A stretch of DNA of 60,241 nt from an uncultured Clostridia bacterium (lineage in GTDB: Bacteria > Bacillota > Clostridia > UBA1381). The translations under genes and the position numbers were made by a program. Under the pieces are notes generated by a model that ran no database searches, was not told the DNA's origin, and saw only the letters and a list, made by a program, of their open reading frames with translations. Shown here piece by piece: positions 15,403 to 25,236 of this stretch. Within the stretch, counting starts at the first letter, position 1; each line of letters begins with the position of its first letter. Where the stretch lies: positions 1-60,241 of the forward strand of contig CAKSOE010000015.1 of NCBI GenBank assembly GCA_934476675.1, read 5' to 3'.

Positions 15403-16413
15403 TCACAATTCATCAACAAAATATGCATTGGTGTTTGCGTGTTTTCCGCTATCATCTGTAATTGTTATTCTTACATAAATATCAGTATCACACACATCAA
15501 AAACAGCTGATGTTACTGATTGTCCCTCATCAGAATATACAGTTCCGCAACGTCTTGAACCTGTTCTTAATATTATTGACTTGCACTCTGAACACCTAAT
15601 GCCGATTTTTCCATCTTCATACCATAATTCGTAAATCTCCGGTCCTTGAGATGCATAAAAATTACCATTAACAAGAGAATCCGTCACAGAGCAATATTCA
15701 AGTTTTTCTGAATTGATAACTGTAAATGCGCCAAAAGAATCTGACGTATCAGGCACAGTCTCGTTATGATTATCATCTCCTGCAACGCAAAACACTCTCT
15801 CTCCTCTGCGCAATATATCATCATATTCCTTTTCATTATAGTCATCAAAACCTTCTCTTACACTACTGTAATTACATATTTCCATTGCATTCATACCATG
15901 ATATTTCCCATATTCATCAAGAGATTCCAACGACCACTGAGGGTGATTATATGTAACAAAAAAACCATTATCTCTGCCTTCTTTTATCATTTCATTGATA
16001 CATTCAGGCGAATAATTCCTTTCAAAATCAGCTTTTGTATCATCGTATTGAATAAGGTGTCTATACTTTGGAGAATTAATATACAAATATTTTGTTCGAT
16101 GATAGCATACCTGTTTCAGATTATCCGGAGACAGTGCAATATAACACAAATGGCACGCTTTTAAATAAACAGGATTTACATTTTCCTCTTCTATCTCCAT
16201 TTCATAACCATTTAATGCAAGAAATTTATCATCTGACAAATCATTGTGTGGCAATAACACATCATGATCTGTATATGCAATGATTGAATATCCTTGCTTC
16301 ATATACATTTCTTTCAATTCTTCCGGTGTTTTTGCGCCGTCAGAAATTACTGAATGACAATGTAAATTTGCCTTATAAAATCCCTTTTCATCAGTCAAAA
16401 GTATTTTTTTCAT
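15403..16413 (-). CDS. PHP-domain metallo-hydrolase
   Basis: A 336-aa protein with the four PHP motifs: NLHCHSVISDG (H18, H20), AYTDHD, YNHPQWS and GDDNHN near residue 215. PHP enzymes bind a trinuclear metal site and act as phosphoesterases. The C-terminal 100 residues are beta-rich and unassigned. No signal peptide, so cytoplasmic. It may hydrolyse a sugar phosphate or cyclic phosphate in this pathway, but no substrate can be read. AAAGGA lies eight bases before the ATG. It is 34 bases downstream of the GH4 gene in the same operon. Confidence 0.8.
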   Translation of the reverse strand: MKKILLTDEKGFYKANLHCHSVISDGAKTPEELKEMYMKQGYSIIAYTDHDVLLPHNDLSDDKFLALNGYEMEIEEENVNPVYLKACHLCYIALSPDNLKQVCYHRTKYLYINSPKYRHLIQYDDTKADFERNYSPECINEMIKEGRDNGFFVTYNHPQWSLESLDEYGKYHGMNAMEICNYSSVREGFDDYNEKEYDDILRRGERVFCVAGDDNHNETVPDTSDSFGAFTVINSEKLEYCSVTDSLVNGNFYASQGPEIYELWYEDGKIGIRCSECKSIILRTGSRRCGTVYSDEGQSVTSAVFDVCDTDIYVRITITDDSGKHANTNAYFVDEL

Positions 16414-16447
16414 TTCTTAATCCTTTCTATAATATACATCACAAATT

Positions 16448-17791
16448 TTACTTGTAATATTCTTTCATTTCTGTGTTCCATGGTAAAGCAAGAATATCAT
16501 CAAGAAGTTTCTCAGCCTGTGGTCTACTTCTTGTCCACGGATCCATCATTATAAGCTCTAAAAGATATTTTTTCTCATGAGTTTCAAATGCCTCTATTTC
16601 CATTTCAACAGGTGCAATTCTATCCCTTAACATCATGGCTTCAATAGACTTTGGTAATCCATTATTGGGAATCGGATGAACTCCTTCTTTATCTATTACA
16701 GCCTTTATCTCTACTTCATAATCAAGCGGCAAGCCCTTCATATATCCCTTATCATTAAGTACATTTACAATAGTCACCTTACCAAGATTTGCTTCTATGC
16801 TCTCAATAATTTCAACTATCGGATCATTAGTCGGAGGGATTGCACCGTTTGTTATTGCTATACTTTTATCAGCAATGATTTTCTCCATATACTTTATTTG
16901 ATTTTCACAATTCATAAAATGACGTTTCCACCAGTCATGTACACGCTCATTATACTTTTTACTTGTCGCATCATCAACATGATATATCCAACTCCATGAA
17001 CCGCCACCGGGATTTGCCGTATCCCCTACAGGGTATAAGCCAAAGCGTTTGTATATATCCATGGTCTTCGGTCCTGTTACATATGAATAGTCAACAGTTT
17101 TTGCATACTCTTCAAAGTCATTTTCAAGCCATTTATCCAATATCGGATATGCATCTTTGCCTTTATATTTGAACTTTGTAAGCCAAATAAAATGGTTTAC
17201 ACCGGCTATATCATATTCAATATCTTCCCTATCTAATCCTAACACATCAGTCATTTCAAAAAGGTGTGTAAAGCCGGGGCAAACGCCAATAATTCTTGCA
17301 TCTTTATACTTCCTTTTAAGGTAAGTAACACCAGCCTGAACAGGATTTGAAGCAATAATATAATATGCTTTAGGACATATTTCAAGAATGTCTTTCAATA
17401 TGTCTTCCATAAGCTTTATCTGGTAAAAATTTATATAAAAAGCTTCATCGTGCATTATATGAATGCTCCCGCCAAATCTATACCCATTATTCAAGCAAAC
17501 TTCAATACCTTCTTTAAATTTTTCATTTCCTATCACCAATGTAGTGTTTACTACATAATTTGCATCTTTTAATGATTCTCTTCGATCTGTAGTTTTTGTG
17601 ATATGTATATCTGCATCACATTCTGCAACGCACCGTAATGCAAGTCCATATGCGTCTTCAAGCCGAGTCGGATTAATATCCATAAGAGAAATTGTACTCC
17701 CTTTTAAGTGTTCACTTTGGCACACTTCTGTTACAATGCCCAAGGTAAACACCGCGCTTCCTGCTCCAATTATACTTATTTTACAACTCAT
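16448..17791 (-). CDS. Family 4 glycosidase (NAD and Mn dependent)
   Basis: A 447-aa GH4 enzyme. The N-terminus is a Rossmann dinucleotide fold (SIIGAGSAVFT); the metal ligands are C171 in GVCPGF and H200 in GVNHFIW, at the positions known in GH4 alpha-glucosidases and 6-phospho-glucosidases. NPV follows the cofactor loop. GH4 enzymes cut by transient oxidation at C3, then elimination, and act on alpha-glucosides, galactosides, glucuronides or phosphorylated sugars. AGGAG lies seven bases before the ATG at 17791. It probably works with the Gfo/Idh gene just upstream on oligosaccharides already in the cytoplasm. Confidence 0.9.
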   Translation of the reverse strand: MSCKISIIGAGSAVFTLGIVTEVCQSEHLKGSTISLMDINPTRLEDAYGLALRCVAECDADIHITKTTDRRESLKDANYVVNTTLVIGNEKFKEGIEVCLNNGYRFGGSIHIMHDEAFYINFYQIKLMEDILKDILEICPKAYYIIASNPVQAGVTYLKRKYKDARIIGVCPGFTHLFEMTDVLGLDREDIEYDIAGVNHFIWLTKFKYKGKDAYPILDKWLENDFEEYAKTVDYSYVTGPKTMDIYKRFGLYPVGDTANPGGGSWSWIYHVDDATSKKYNERVHDWWKRHFMNCENQIKYMEKIIADKSIAITNGAIPPTNDPIVEIIESIEANLGKVTIVNVLNDKGYMKGLPLDYEVEIKAVIDKEGVHPIPNNGLPKSIEAMMLRDRIAPVEMEIEAFETHEKKYLLELIMMDPWTRSRPQAEKLLDDILALPWNTEMKEYYK

Positions 17792-17867
17792 ATTCATTCT
17801 CCTCATTAACTATATTTTATTAATGTCTCAACCGACAATCCTATATCTGAACAAATGGTATACCCTT

Positions 17868-19136
17868 TTATAATTCAGCGGAATACTTTTCTAAATCTAC
17901 AATCTCACCGCTGAGCCGTGACTTCTCGGCAGCAAAGGCAATAAGATGTGATAAATACGAAACACGTGTGGAACATACAGATTTACTTGGTGTTTGGTTG
18001 CTGAAATACTTAAGGCAGTCACGGACAATTCCCGTATCTCCGCCGCCGTGTCCCGAATCTATATGCTGACCTATCTGCTCCATCTGAATTTCTGTTGTTT
18101 CTCTTGTGTCAAATGAAAAATATTCAATTTTATTAGTTTCCATGTCAGCGTATATTTCGCCTTTTGTGCCGAAAATACGCATAAAGCGTCCGCCTTTATT
18201 AAATGCATTCATTGTAAAAGAAACAGTCGCACCGCCGTCAAACTCCATATTGACAACCTGATGATCTACCACATCGTTATCGCAATCATAAACGCATCTA
18301 CCATATGGGCCTGTTCTTAATGCTTCCATAACTTCTTCATCAGTCGGATTCATTTTATTTGCCACAACCACACGTCTGCCCACACTGTCACTCTCCGTAC
18401 ATACGCAATACTGCCATACGGCATTATAATAGCAACTGTCATAATATGGGCAATCGTCTGTACACCTGTGAGGCGCACCCTCCGGCTTATTTTCTTTATT
18501 AAAATGCGTTAAAGAGCCGAATGATTGTACTTTTTTGCACTCTCTCCCGATAAGCCACTGCACTAAATCTGTATCATGGCAAGACTTTGCCAGAATCATC
18601 GGTGCAGAATCTTCCGCTCTGTTCCAGTTTCCACGAACAAAGCTGTGCGATTGATGCAGATTGCCTACGTTCTCCATATGTGTAATTGACATTATTTCGC
18701 CGACATCGCCATTATCAATCATCTCTTTTATCTTATACCAGAACTTTGTAAATCTCAGCACATGGCAAACAACTACCTTTACCCCCTTTTTCTCGGCAGC
18801 TTCTGTGATTTTTTTGCACTCCTCCGGAGATGGTGCCATCGGCTTTTCCAAAAGTATATCATACCCCTTATCTATAAAGGCAAGCGCAGGCTCACAGTGC
18901 ATACCGTCCTGTGTTGAGATTACAACAAAATCCGCAAACTTCGGCTTTTCTGCAATCTCTCTCCAGTCCGAATAAATTTGATTATCCTGCAATTTATGTA
19001 AATCTTTCATATATTGCACTTTTGCGTCCACCGGCTCGGCAATCGCCGCTATTTCCATTTCATCTGGGTGATTCAATGAATACTGTGCATACCGCCTTCC
19101 CCTGTCTCCGCAACCGATTATTATTGCCTTCATCAT
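17868..19136 (-). CDS. Gfo/Idh/MocA-family oxidoreductase
   Basis: A 423-aa NAD(P)-dependent dehydrogenase-like protein. It has AIIIGCGDRGRRYA (cofactor loop), EKPMAPSPEECK (the EKP motif of the family) and VVCHVLRFT, and a Cys-rich insertion (CTDDCPYYDSC) near residue 220 that is common in the large Clostridia forms of the family. It probably oxidizes or epimerizes a sugar ring. Two alternative ATGs lie three bases apart at 19136; GGAA precedes both. It overlaps the operon downstream of GH38 by 14 bases of spacing and precedes GH4, the two likely acting in sequence. Confidence 0.9.
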   Translation of the reverse strand: MMKAIIIGCGDRGRRYAQYSLNHPDEMEIAAIAEPVDAKVQYMKDLHKLQDNQIYSDWREIAEKPKFADFVVISTQDGMHCEPALAFIDKGYDILLEKPMAPSPEECKKITEAAEKKGVKVVVCHVLRFTKFWYKIKEMIDNGDVGEIMSITHMENVGNLHQSHSFVRGNWNRAEDSAPMILAKSCHDTDLVQWLIGRECKKVQSFGSLTHFNKENKPEGAPHRCTDDCPYYDSCYYNAVWQYCVCTESDSVGRRVVVANKMNPTDEEVMEALRTGPYGRCVYDCDNDVVDHQVVNMEFDGGATVSFTMNAFNKGGRFMRIFGTKGEIYADMETNKIEYFSFDTRETTEIQMEQIGQHIDSGHGGGDTGIVRDCLKYFSNQTPSKSVCSTRVSYLSHLIAFAAEKSRLSGEIVDLEKYSAEL

Positions 19137-19150
19137 TATGACCATTCCTT

Positions 19151-21940
19151 TCACATTACCTCAACCGTATAAATCTTACCCTTGCCGACTTTGATTTCAA
19201 CGCTGTTTTTATCCTTTTTCAAACTTTCGATTTCCTTGCCGTCAAGTCGGATACTTCTTGCCTTGTCAAAGTCAAATCCGATATTGAGTTTGCCTTTGAT
19301 TTCCTTATCGGTCGGGTTATAAAGTCTTACCAAAACAGTACCGTTTTCCGACTTTGTAACCGAGCTTAATACAAGGTTGTCGCCCTCAATTTGGACAAAG
19401 CTCTTATCCGTACCGAAAATACCCTCCTGCTTTCCGAACTGGCAAACCTTCATCGGTGCGGCAAATGCAAGCGCATTATCATAAAGCTTTGCTTTTTCCC
19501 ACTTGTCGGTGTGCGGCATAAAGGCATAGCGGTAGGTAAATTCTCTCAGTGACTGGCTGCTTTCGTCGCCCGGATATTCCATCCAAAGTCTGTTATCGCA
19601 GGCAATTCTAAGCCTTGTACCGCGTACCAGTCCCATAGCAAGCGTCAAATTATCGCTGTCCTCTAAAACCTCGTAATCTTTTGTTGCGTCCAAAAGCACC
19701 GCAAAACCATTTTTATCGTCAGCCAAATCGTACCATAGCTGTGCCGGGTGGCGTGCAAGCTCGTTTCCTCTGAGTTCGCCGTCGGTTGACGGTCTTACCG
19801 GGTATTCGCATACCATAAACGAACCCTCTGCCCAAGTCTTTTCAGCCTTTAAGCCTGTAGGCATACAAACCTTGAAATAATGGTCCTTTGCGGTATTTTT
19901 GATTGTGGTTTCAACCTCCAATGCCTTTGCACCCTTTTTGAGCGTCATTTCAACGTGAATAGGCATATCAACCAAAACATCGCTTCTTACCTGCTTTGCA
20001 AAGTCATAATCTCTCGGCAGTTTCATTGTCAAATCAACCGTAAACTTAACGCAAAGCGGACCGTTCACGCTTGTTGACACAACCGCTTTTTCGCCGAGAC
20101 TGTTTATGATGCGGTCGCAGGGGATATTGTCATACATCCACATATTTCCGCGGTCGCCCATATCCATAAAGTAGTTTAAGTTTTCGTAGATTTTCCCAGT
20201 TTCCTTGTCGGTAATATTTACTGTTCCGTCCGGATTTACCTTAACTCTGATAAATTCATTTTCTGCCTGATTTGCACCCGATAGCATATTGTCAGCCAAA
20301 ATTCTCGGTGCGTCCCAGTCCTCGTGCGGATAGGGATATTCGTTCTTTTCCGCCCACTTCAGCTTGAATGTCTTGTAACCCATTGCCGGAATATCATTTG
20401 CCTCAAAGAACAGATGCACCTTCGTGCAGTAGAAAGGCATATTTCGGCTTCTCGGGTGATATATTCCGGCTCTTGTGTTGGTGCTGCGTTCAACCTCCTG
20501 CACCTTTACCGGGTTGCCGTCCATATCCTCGATAACGATATATTTAAGAATAATATCTCTCGGCACATCAACATAAGCCTCAACAATTTCCGAGCGTGCA
20601 AACGACGACGGATTGTGAACAGAAAGGAAATACTCAGTGTCCGAAACCTTTGATGTGTTGATTTCCTTTGTGATATTTTCCAAGCCCTTGCGTTCCAATC
20701 CTTTTGCGATAATTCCTGCCTGTTCAAGGCGCGAAACCTCGCCGTCAGCCAAAGTCTTAGGACCTAAGCCGTGCATTGAATCGTGTGCGTGGCTTTGGAA
20801 CATCAGTTTCCAAGCCTTTTCAAGATATGTGTCGGGATATTTTGAAAGTCCGTATTTCCACGCAATTGTACTCATCGGCTCGGCATAGCGGATAACCGTA
20901 TTTTCGGTATGACTGTTCTCAATCATAACCTCCGGGTGTGTCGAGAATACATCGGTATGAATACTTCCGACAGGGCCGTCACGCATAGGACCTGCAACCG
21001 TGTCCAAATCCTTAACCTTTTTGAGTTCCTCTTTAAGCTCTGTCAGATAATCGGTTAAAGTTGAATGAACGATTTCAAGCTCGCCCTTGTATTCTTCCTG
21101 CAAAGCCTTGATAATTTCGGGTGTTAAGGGGTGCGGCTCGGTAAAGTCCGTTCCCTCAAACATCAGCACGCAATCGGGCGCAGCCGTTCCCTCAACCGTC
21201 TTTAACGCACGTTCCATGCCTTTTCTCAAATTTTCGGGGTGATATGAAGTTTCGGGGTCTAAAATATCATAGAACCAGCCGTAATCGTCCGGGTTCGCGG
21301 TGTGGAACACTTTGCCCAGCTCGCCCCAGTTATATTGCCATCTCTTGTCCCATGCGTCCTTATCGTACACAATCGGAATATGCCCCGCAAAGAAGAAGTT
21401 CCATCTTGCCTCGGGACCGAGGTGTGACGCAATCAGCTTTGATTCATCGGGCGATTCCCAGATAAATTCGTGATACTTTGACTTTTTAGGATCCATATAC
21501 TTGTAGAAAATCGCCGTGTCAATATCAAAGTTCTGATAAATCTGCGGCAGCTGTCCGATTTGTCCGAATGAGAACACGTTGTATCCGCATTTTAACGGCT
21601 CACCAAACTCACGGCTTCTCTTAATTCCGTACTGCAAGTTGCGGACAACCGACTCTCCCTGGATAGGTGCACAGTCGGGCAGTGAGAACCACGGGCCGAT
21701 TTCAAGGCGACCGTCCTCAACATATTTTTTAACCGTGTCCTTCATTTCGAGCCGGATTTCGAGATAATCTTCCAAAAGAGTAAACTGACCGTCGCAAAGA
21801 AATGAGCGGTAGTCCGCCTTCTCCTCCATAATCTCAAACAGGTGGTCGAATAAATCCACCAGTCTCATTCTTGTTCTTTCAAATTCCCAGCGGAACTCTC
21901 TGTCCCAGTGGGTGTAGGTTACTATATGTACTTTTTTCAT
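19151..21940 (-). CDS. GH38 alpha-mannosidase-like enzyme, altered active site
   Basis: A 929-aa cytoplasmic protein of the GH38 family: HWDREF (zinc ligands H11 and D13), a four-helix bundle containing SHAHDSMHGL, an EGTDFTEPHP acid-base block and C-terminal beta-sandwich domains. GGGAGG lies six bases before ATG. In typical relatives the nucleophile Asp lies in a GYVPDSFGQ block; here it reads GYNVFSFGQ, so F123 replaces the Asp while the Ser-Phe-Gly-Gln around it is kept. The enzyme may be inactive, use another mechanism or bind rather than cut. Its local GC content appears higher than that of the secreted-enzyme genes. Confidence 0.88.
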   Translation of the reverse strand: MKKVHIVTYTHWDREFRWEFERTRMRLVDLFDHLFEIMEEKADYRSFLCDGQFTLLEDYLEIRLEMKDTVKKYVEDGRLEIGPWFSLPDCAPIQGESVVRNLQYGIKRSREFGEPLKCGYNVFSFGQIGQLPQIYQNFDIDTAIFYKYMDPKKSKYHEFIWESPDESKLIASHLGPEARWNFFFAGHIPIVYDKDAWDKRWQYNWGELGKVFHTANPDDYGWFYDILDPETSYHPENLRKGMERALKTVEGTAAPDCVLMFEGTDFTEPHPLTPEIIKALQEEYKGELEIVHSTLTDYLTELKEELKKVKDLDTVAGPMRDGPVGSIHTDVFSTHPEVMIENSHTENTVIRYAEPMSTIAWKYGLSKYPDTYLEKAWKLMFQSHAHDSMHGLGPKTLADGEVSRLEQAGIIAKGLERKGLENITKEINTSKVSDTEYFLSVHNPSSFARSEIVEAYVDVPRDIILKYIVIEDMDGNPVKVQEVERSTNTRAGIYHPRSRNMPFYCTKVHLFFEANDIPAMGYKTFKLKWAEKNEYPYPHEDWDAPRILADNMLSGANQAENEFIRVKVNPDGTVNITDKETGKIYENLNYFMDMGDRGNMWMYDNIPCDRIINSLGEKAVVSTSVNGPLCVKFTVDLTMKLPRDYDFAKQVRSDVLVDMPIHVEMTLKKGAKALEVETTIKNTAKDHYFKVCMPTGLKAEKTWAEGSFMVCEYPVRPSTDGELRGNELARHPAQLWYDLADDKNGFAVLLDATKDYEVLEDSDNLTLAMGLVRGTRLRIACDNRLWMEYPGDESSQSLREFTYRYAFMPHTDKWEKAKLYDNALAFAAPMKVCQFGKQEGIFGTDKSFVQIEGDNLVLSSVTKSENGTVLVRLYNPTDKEIKGKLNIGFDFDKARSIRLDGKEIESLKKDKNSVEIKVGKGKIYTVEVM

Positions 21941-22010
21941 TTTAGTCCTCCCTTTCAATCAACATAAGCACAAATGTGAATTATTAGCTTCGCCAAAATT
22001 CCACTTTACC

Positions 22011-22445
22011 CTATAACTCCACCTTAACCATTGCGCGTTTTGCCGTGTCGGATTTCACCGAATACGCCGGAATGTGTGCATCTTCGGGAAAACATATGCA
22101 GAACATTCCTTCTTTCATCAGAAAGCTGTTCACATTTCCCTCAAGCAAAAGATAGTCTGCCGACAAGTCATATTCCTTTGTAATATTGAGCGAGCCAATA
22201 TCCGACCATGCAAACTCTTCCTCGCCCGATACGATAAAATGTATATCGGCAAATCTTCTGTGTGCTTCGTAAACATTGTTTTCTCCGCTGTCCGAAAAGA
22301 TTTTTCCCCATACCTTTTCACCGTCAATCTCAATTTTCTCGTTCACTGCTACGGTGTCGGATATTTTAAGCCATTCAAATGCTTTTTTAAAATTTTCATT
22401 TACTACAAAGTATTTTTCAAAATCTTCAATTTTTCCTATTATCAT
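22011..22445 (-). CDS. YhcH/YjgK/YiaL-family sugar protein
   Basis: A 144-aa cupin-like protein. It shows MIIGKIEDFEK, EAHRRFADIHFIVSGEE with the metal-binding His-Glu cluster, and a final HIPAYSV segment. The family includes a sialic acid anomerase and the beta-subunit-like EbgC, and usually works on the anomeric form of acidic sugars. A GTG lies three codons upstream, but GGG eight bases before the ATG at 22445 is better. It directly follows the DMT transporter gene and precedes GH38, next to a NanA-type aldolase. Confidence 0.85.
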   Translation of the reverse strand: MIIGKIEDFEKYFVVNENFKKAFEWLKISDTVAVNEKIEIDGEKVWGKIFSDSGENNVYEAHRRFADIHFIVSGEEEFAWSDIGSLNITKEYDLSADYLLLEGNVNSFLMKEGMFCICFPEDAHIPAYSVKSDTAKRAMVKVEL

Positions 22446-22450
22446 CTTAA

Positions 22451-23353
22451 TCACCCTTCAGCTGCAAAGCATATACAACATAAAAATGCCAGTATCATCT
22501 GCAAAACGTTGGTCTTCGTAAGCTTTGTTTTATAAAATATTCTGTCAAGAACCGCTGTTGTTATAATCGGCATACAAAATTTCATTGTCGCCTGCACAGT
22601 CAGCGGTATCATCCCAACACATTTCATTCCCAACAAATCGGACGAAAAAAACAGCACCGCATATAACAAAATGATTACCATACAACCTTTATCAAATATT
22701 CTCTTAACACCGTTTATCGTATCGTTTTTGTTTTTAAACAGGTTTACAATCAAAATCACTGTCATTATGACAATCGTTATAAGCATATGCTGTGCGATAA
22801 ACTCATAATTTGAAATTTCTGCACAATATGTATTTTTTAAGCTCAATATTATAAGTGCCGAGCCTTGTGAAAAAAACACCAGCACACATAAAAGCTTATA
22901 CACGGCATTGCTTTTTTTGCGCTCTCCGCCCAAAAAGTTTATAACCATACAAACCGCCGCAAGCAAAAATCCAATCGACTTATATACCGTCAAACGATTA
23001 TCCGCAGCCTGCATAATAAATCCGTACAATGACGGAAGCACAAGGTTTCCGAGCGACGCAAACAGCAAGATTTCCGACACATTTCCGAACGCCGTACCGT
23101 AAATACATATAAACGTAGTAACCGCCGAAATGACTGCATACCACACGGCAAGGCTAAGGCTCAGTCCGCTTATATGCAGACCGTGCCCTGCCGCAACCGA
23201 TACCCCCGCGCCGATTATTGATACACAAAACAGAAAAAGTACCGTAGGCATCACAGATATGCTGTTTCTTTTCTGATATTCTTTTCTTAAGATTGACATT
23301 ATCCCCATAAAAACCGAGGAAATCAGCAGCAGTCCTATTGCTTGTATCATCAT
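22451..23353 (-). CDS. DMT-type membrane transporter
   Basis: A 300-aa, roughly ten-helix integral membrane protein of drug/metabolite transporter type, with two halves of similar length and a cytosolic loop of basic residues in the middle (GGERKKSN). It begins at ATGATG overlapping the stop of the aldolase gene by four bases, so translation is coupled. It probably moves a sugar, sugar acid or a breakdown product. The sequence is diverged, so direction and substrate are unknown. It is one of three such transporters in this window. Confidence 0.75.
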   Translation of the reverse strand: MMIQAIGLLLISSVFMGIMSILRKEYQKRNSISVMPTVLFLFCVSIIGAGVSVAAGHGLHISGLSLSLAVWYAVISAVTTFICIYGTAFGNVSEILLFASLGNLVLPSLYGFIMQAADNRLTVYKSIGFLLAAVCMVINFLGGERKKSNAVYKLLCVLVFFSQGSALIILSLKNTYCAEISNYEFIAQHMLITIVIMTVILIVNLFKNKNDTINGVKRIFDKGCMVIILLYAVLFFSSDLLGMKCVGMIPLTVQATMKFCMPIITTAVLDRIFYKTKLTKTNVLQMILAFLCCICFAAEG

Positions 23354-24240
23354 TTTATGTACTCCGTTGTTCCCGCCGCTTCAAGCTTTTTGATAACTTC
23401 TTTTATATCGTCCTCGGACGGCATTTTCGCCGGAGCTACCGTATATCCGATATCTATACCCAAAAGCGTAAGAGGAGTTTTCCATCTTGCGGTATTGCCG
23501 CCGAGCATTACATCAATAAATCGGTTAAGCTTATGCTGATACTCCAATGCCTTTTTTATGTCGCCGTTTTGGAAGTTGTCATAAATCCCACGTGCAAGCG
23601 TCGGAACAATGTTATATGTTGAACCGATTGCACCGTCCGCTCCCATTGAAAGACCTGCAAGCATTGCCTCATCGGGGCCGTTTAAAATGTTGATGTTGCC
23701 GTCATTTACAAGCTTAATCTTCTCAAACAGATAGTAATCAGGAACTGTCAGCTTTATGCCTATTACGTTATCAATAGCCATAATCTGCTTTGCAAACCAC
23801 ATAATATCGCATTTCAGTACGGGTGTTATGTATGCCAAGACATTACTCTTGCTCTTCTTTGCCAAATGCTTATAATATTCGACTGTTTCCTCCGGCGAAT
23901 AGTATGAAGTAAGTGACGGCGGAAGTGACGCTATTGCATCAACGCCGACAGCGTTTGCGTGTTCAATCAAATCATCAACATCATCAAGATGCCCTGCGCC
24001 GACATGGGCGATTATCTGTGCATTGCCTGCAGCTTCTTTAACCGTTTCAAGCATCTGCTTTCTTGTCTTGTTCGGAAGAACGGTACATTCGCCCGTATTG
24101 CCGCCGACATAAAAGCCGTTTACGCCGCCTTTCAAATTGTATTCAATAAGCTTTCTTACACTGTCCTTTAACACATTCATATTCTCATCATAAAGTGAAA
24201 ATGTTGCGCTGTAAATTCCCTTAAATTTAATGTTATCCAT
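23350..24240 (-). CDS. DapA/NanA-family sugar-acid aldolase
   Basis: A 296-aa (beta/alpha)8 lyase of the dihydrodipicolinate synthase/N-acetylneuraminate lyase family. It has GGNTGECTVLP (substrate carboxylate loop), Y137 in LAYITP and Schiff-base K163 in IGIKLTVP, exactly where the family catalytic pair lies. It cuts or forms a C-C bond of a 2-keto-3-deoxy sugar acid such as sialic acid, giving pyruvate; the exact sugar is not shown. AAGGAG lies nine bases before the ATG at 24240. With the YhcH-type gene this suggests an acidic sugar as one end product. Confidence 0.88.
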   Translation of the reverse strand: MDNIKFKGIYSATFSLYDENMNVLKDSVRKLIEYNLKGGVNGFYVGGNTGECTVLPNKTRKQMLETVKEAAGNAQIIAHVGAGHLDDVDDLIEHANAVGVDAIASLPPSLTSYYSPEETVEYYKHLAKKSKSNVLAYITPVLKCDIMWFAKQIMAIDNVIGIKLTVPDYYLFEKIKLVNDGNINILNGPDEAMLAGLSMGADGAIGSTYNIVPTLARGIYDNFQNGDIKKALEYQHKLNRFIDVMLGGNTARWKTPLTLLGIDIGYTVAPAKMPSEDDIKEVIKKLEAAGTTEYIK

Positions 24241-24274
24241 TATAAAACACTCCTTATTTTTATATGATTTATTT

Positions 24275-25129
24275 TTAATATCTGGCTGTTTTTGCATCTT
24301 GCTTTGCTTTTTTCACATTGTATACAATCAGTGCCGCTATTACGATAGTGAAACCGATCCAAGCCTTCGGGGTAACCTGTTCACTCGGATAGAATAATGC
24401 AACCCACACAGGCGCCAAAAGAGGTTCGGCACTGGCAAGAAAAGATGCAGCCACGGGCGGTGCATATCTAAGTCCCAACGGAAGAAATATAAATTGTAAT
24501 CCTCCCTGAACAATGCCGTATACTGCCATTCCTCCAATTGCTGCCCCCGTCAATGGTGATTCTCCCATAAGAGCAGGTATTCCTATTAAAAAGCACATCA
24601 TTTTTCCGATAACTATTGCTGAAAACGAATCATTTCTCGGTATTTTTTCCAACATATAAATGCCTGCGCAAGTTACACCGGACAACAAAGCCAAAAAATT
24701 GCCAAATCCATTTCCCACTGCCAATCCGTCAATCACAAAAAATGCTATCCCAATCAATATTACCACTGAAGTTATTATATCAAATTTTTTGGGACGTTCC
24801 TTAAAGAATATCCACATCGCCAAAATAATAAACATTGGCATTGTAAATTGCAAGACTATTGCATTTGCAACCGTCGTTAGCTTATTTGCATATGCACTTA
24901 ACAAATTCGTCAGAAAAACAAACATTCCTCCCAGCAACACGCTCTTATTAAATACAAATCTATGCTTTACAGCTAACATATAAACAATTATTACAACAAC
25001 ACCTATTAAATTTCCCAATGCATTGATGCTCATTGCTGACCATGAAAATAATTTTATGAGTACTCCGTTTATACTGGCACACACAGCCGCCAGGAACACT
25101 AAAATTGTGCCTATGTTTTGTTTTTTCAT
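24275..25129 (-). CDS. EamA/DMT transporter
   Basis: A 284-aa transporter with about ten transmembrane helices in two EamA repeats (VFLAAVCASINGVLIK near the start; AIVLQFTMPMFI; SAEPLLAPVW; then a basic tail). It is cytoplasmic-membrane bound. AAGGAG lies eight bases before the ATG at 25129; the upstream frame is open for 18 codons but has no site. It starts a run with the aldolase gene and follows the large GH-A genes after a 107-base gap that could hold a second promoter. It may export or import a sugar acid. Confidence 0.85.
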   Translation of the reverse strand: MKKQNIGTILVFLAAVCASINGVLIKLFSWSAMSINALGNLIGVVVIIVYMLAVKHRFVFNKSVLLGGMFVFLTNLLSAYANKLTTVANAIVLQFTMPMFIILAMWIFFKERPKKFDIITSVVILIGIAFFVIDGLAVGNGFGNFLALLSGVTCAGIYMLEKIPRNDSFSAIVIGKMMCFLIGIPALMGESPLTGAAIGGMAVYGIVQGGLQFIFLPLGLRYAPPVAASFLASAEPLLAPVWVALFYPSEQVTPKAWIGFTIVIAALIVYNVKKAKQDAKTARY

Positions 25130-25148
25130 ATCATTTTCTCCTTGTGTT

Positions 25149-25163
25149 ATTGAAAGCGCTATA
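25149..25163. promoter_or_regulatory. Possible catabolite-repression (cre-like) site
   Basis: TTGAAAGCGCTATAT matches the cre pattern (WTGNAANCGNWNNCW) at all fixed positions except the last C. It lies in the 107-base gap between the GH-A gene and the EamA gene. CcpA control would fit a sugar locus, but one partial match is weak evidence. Confidence 0.25.
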
Positions 25164-25236
25164 TATAAATATAATGGTCTCATAAAAGCATCCGATAGGG
25201 ATAAAATCTACAAATATAAATTATACGATATTATAA

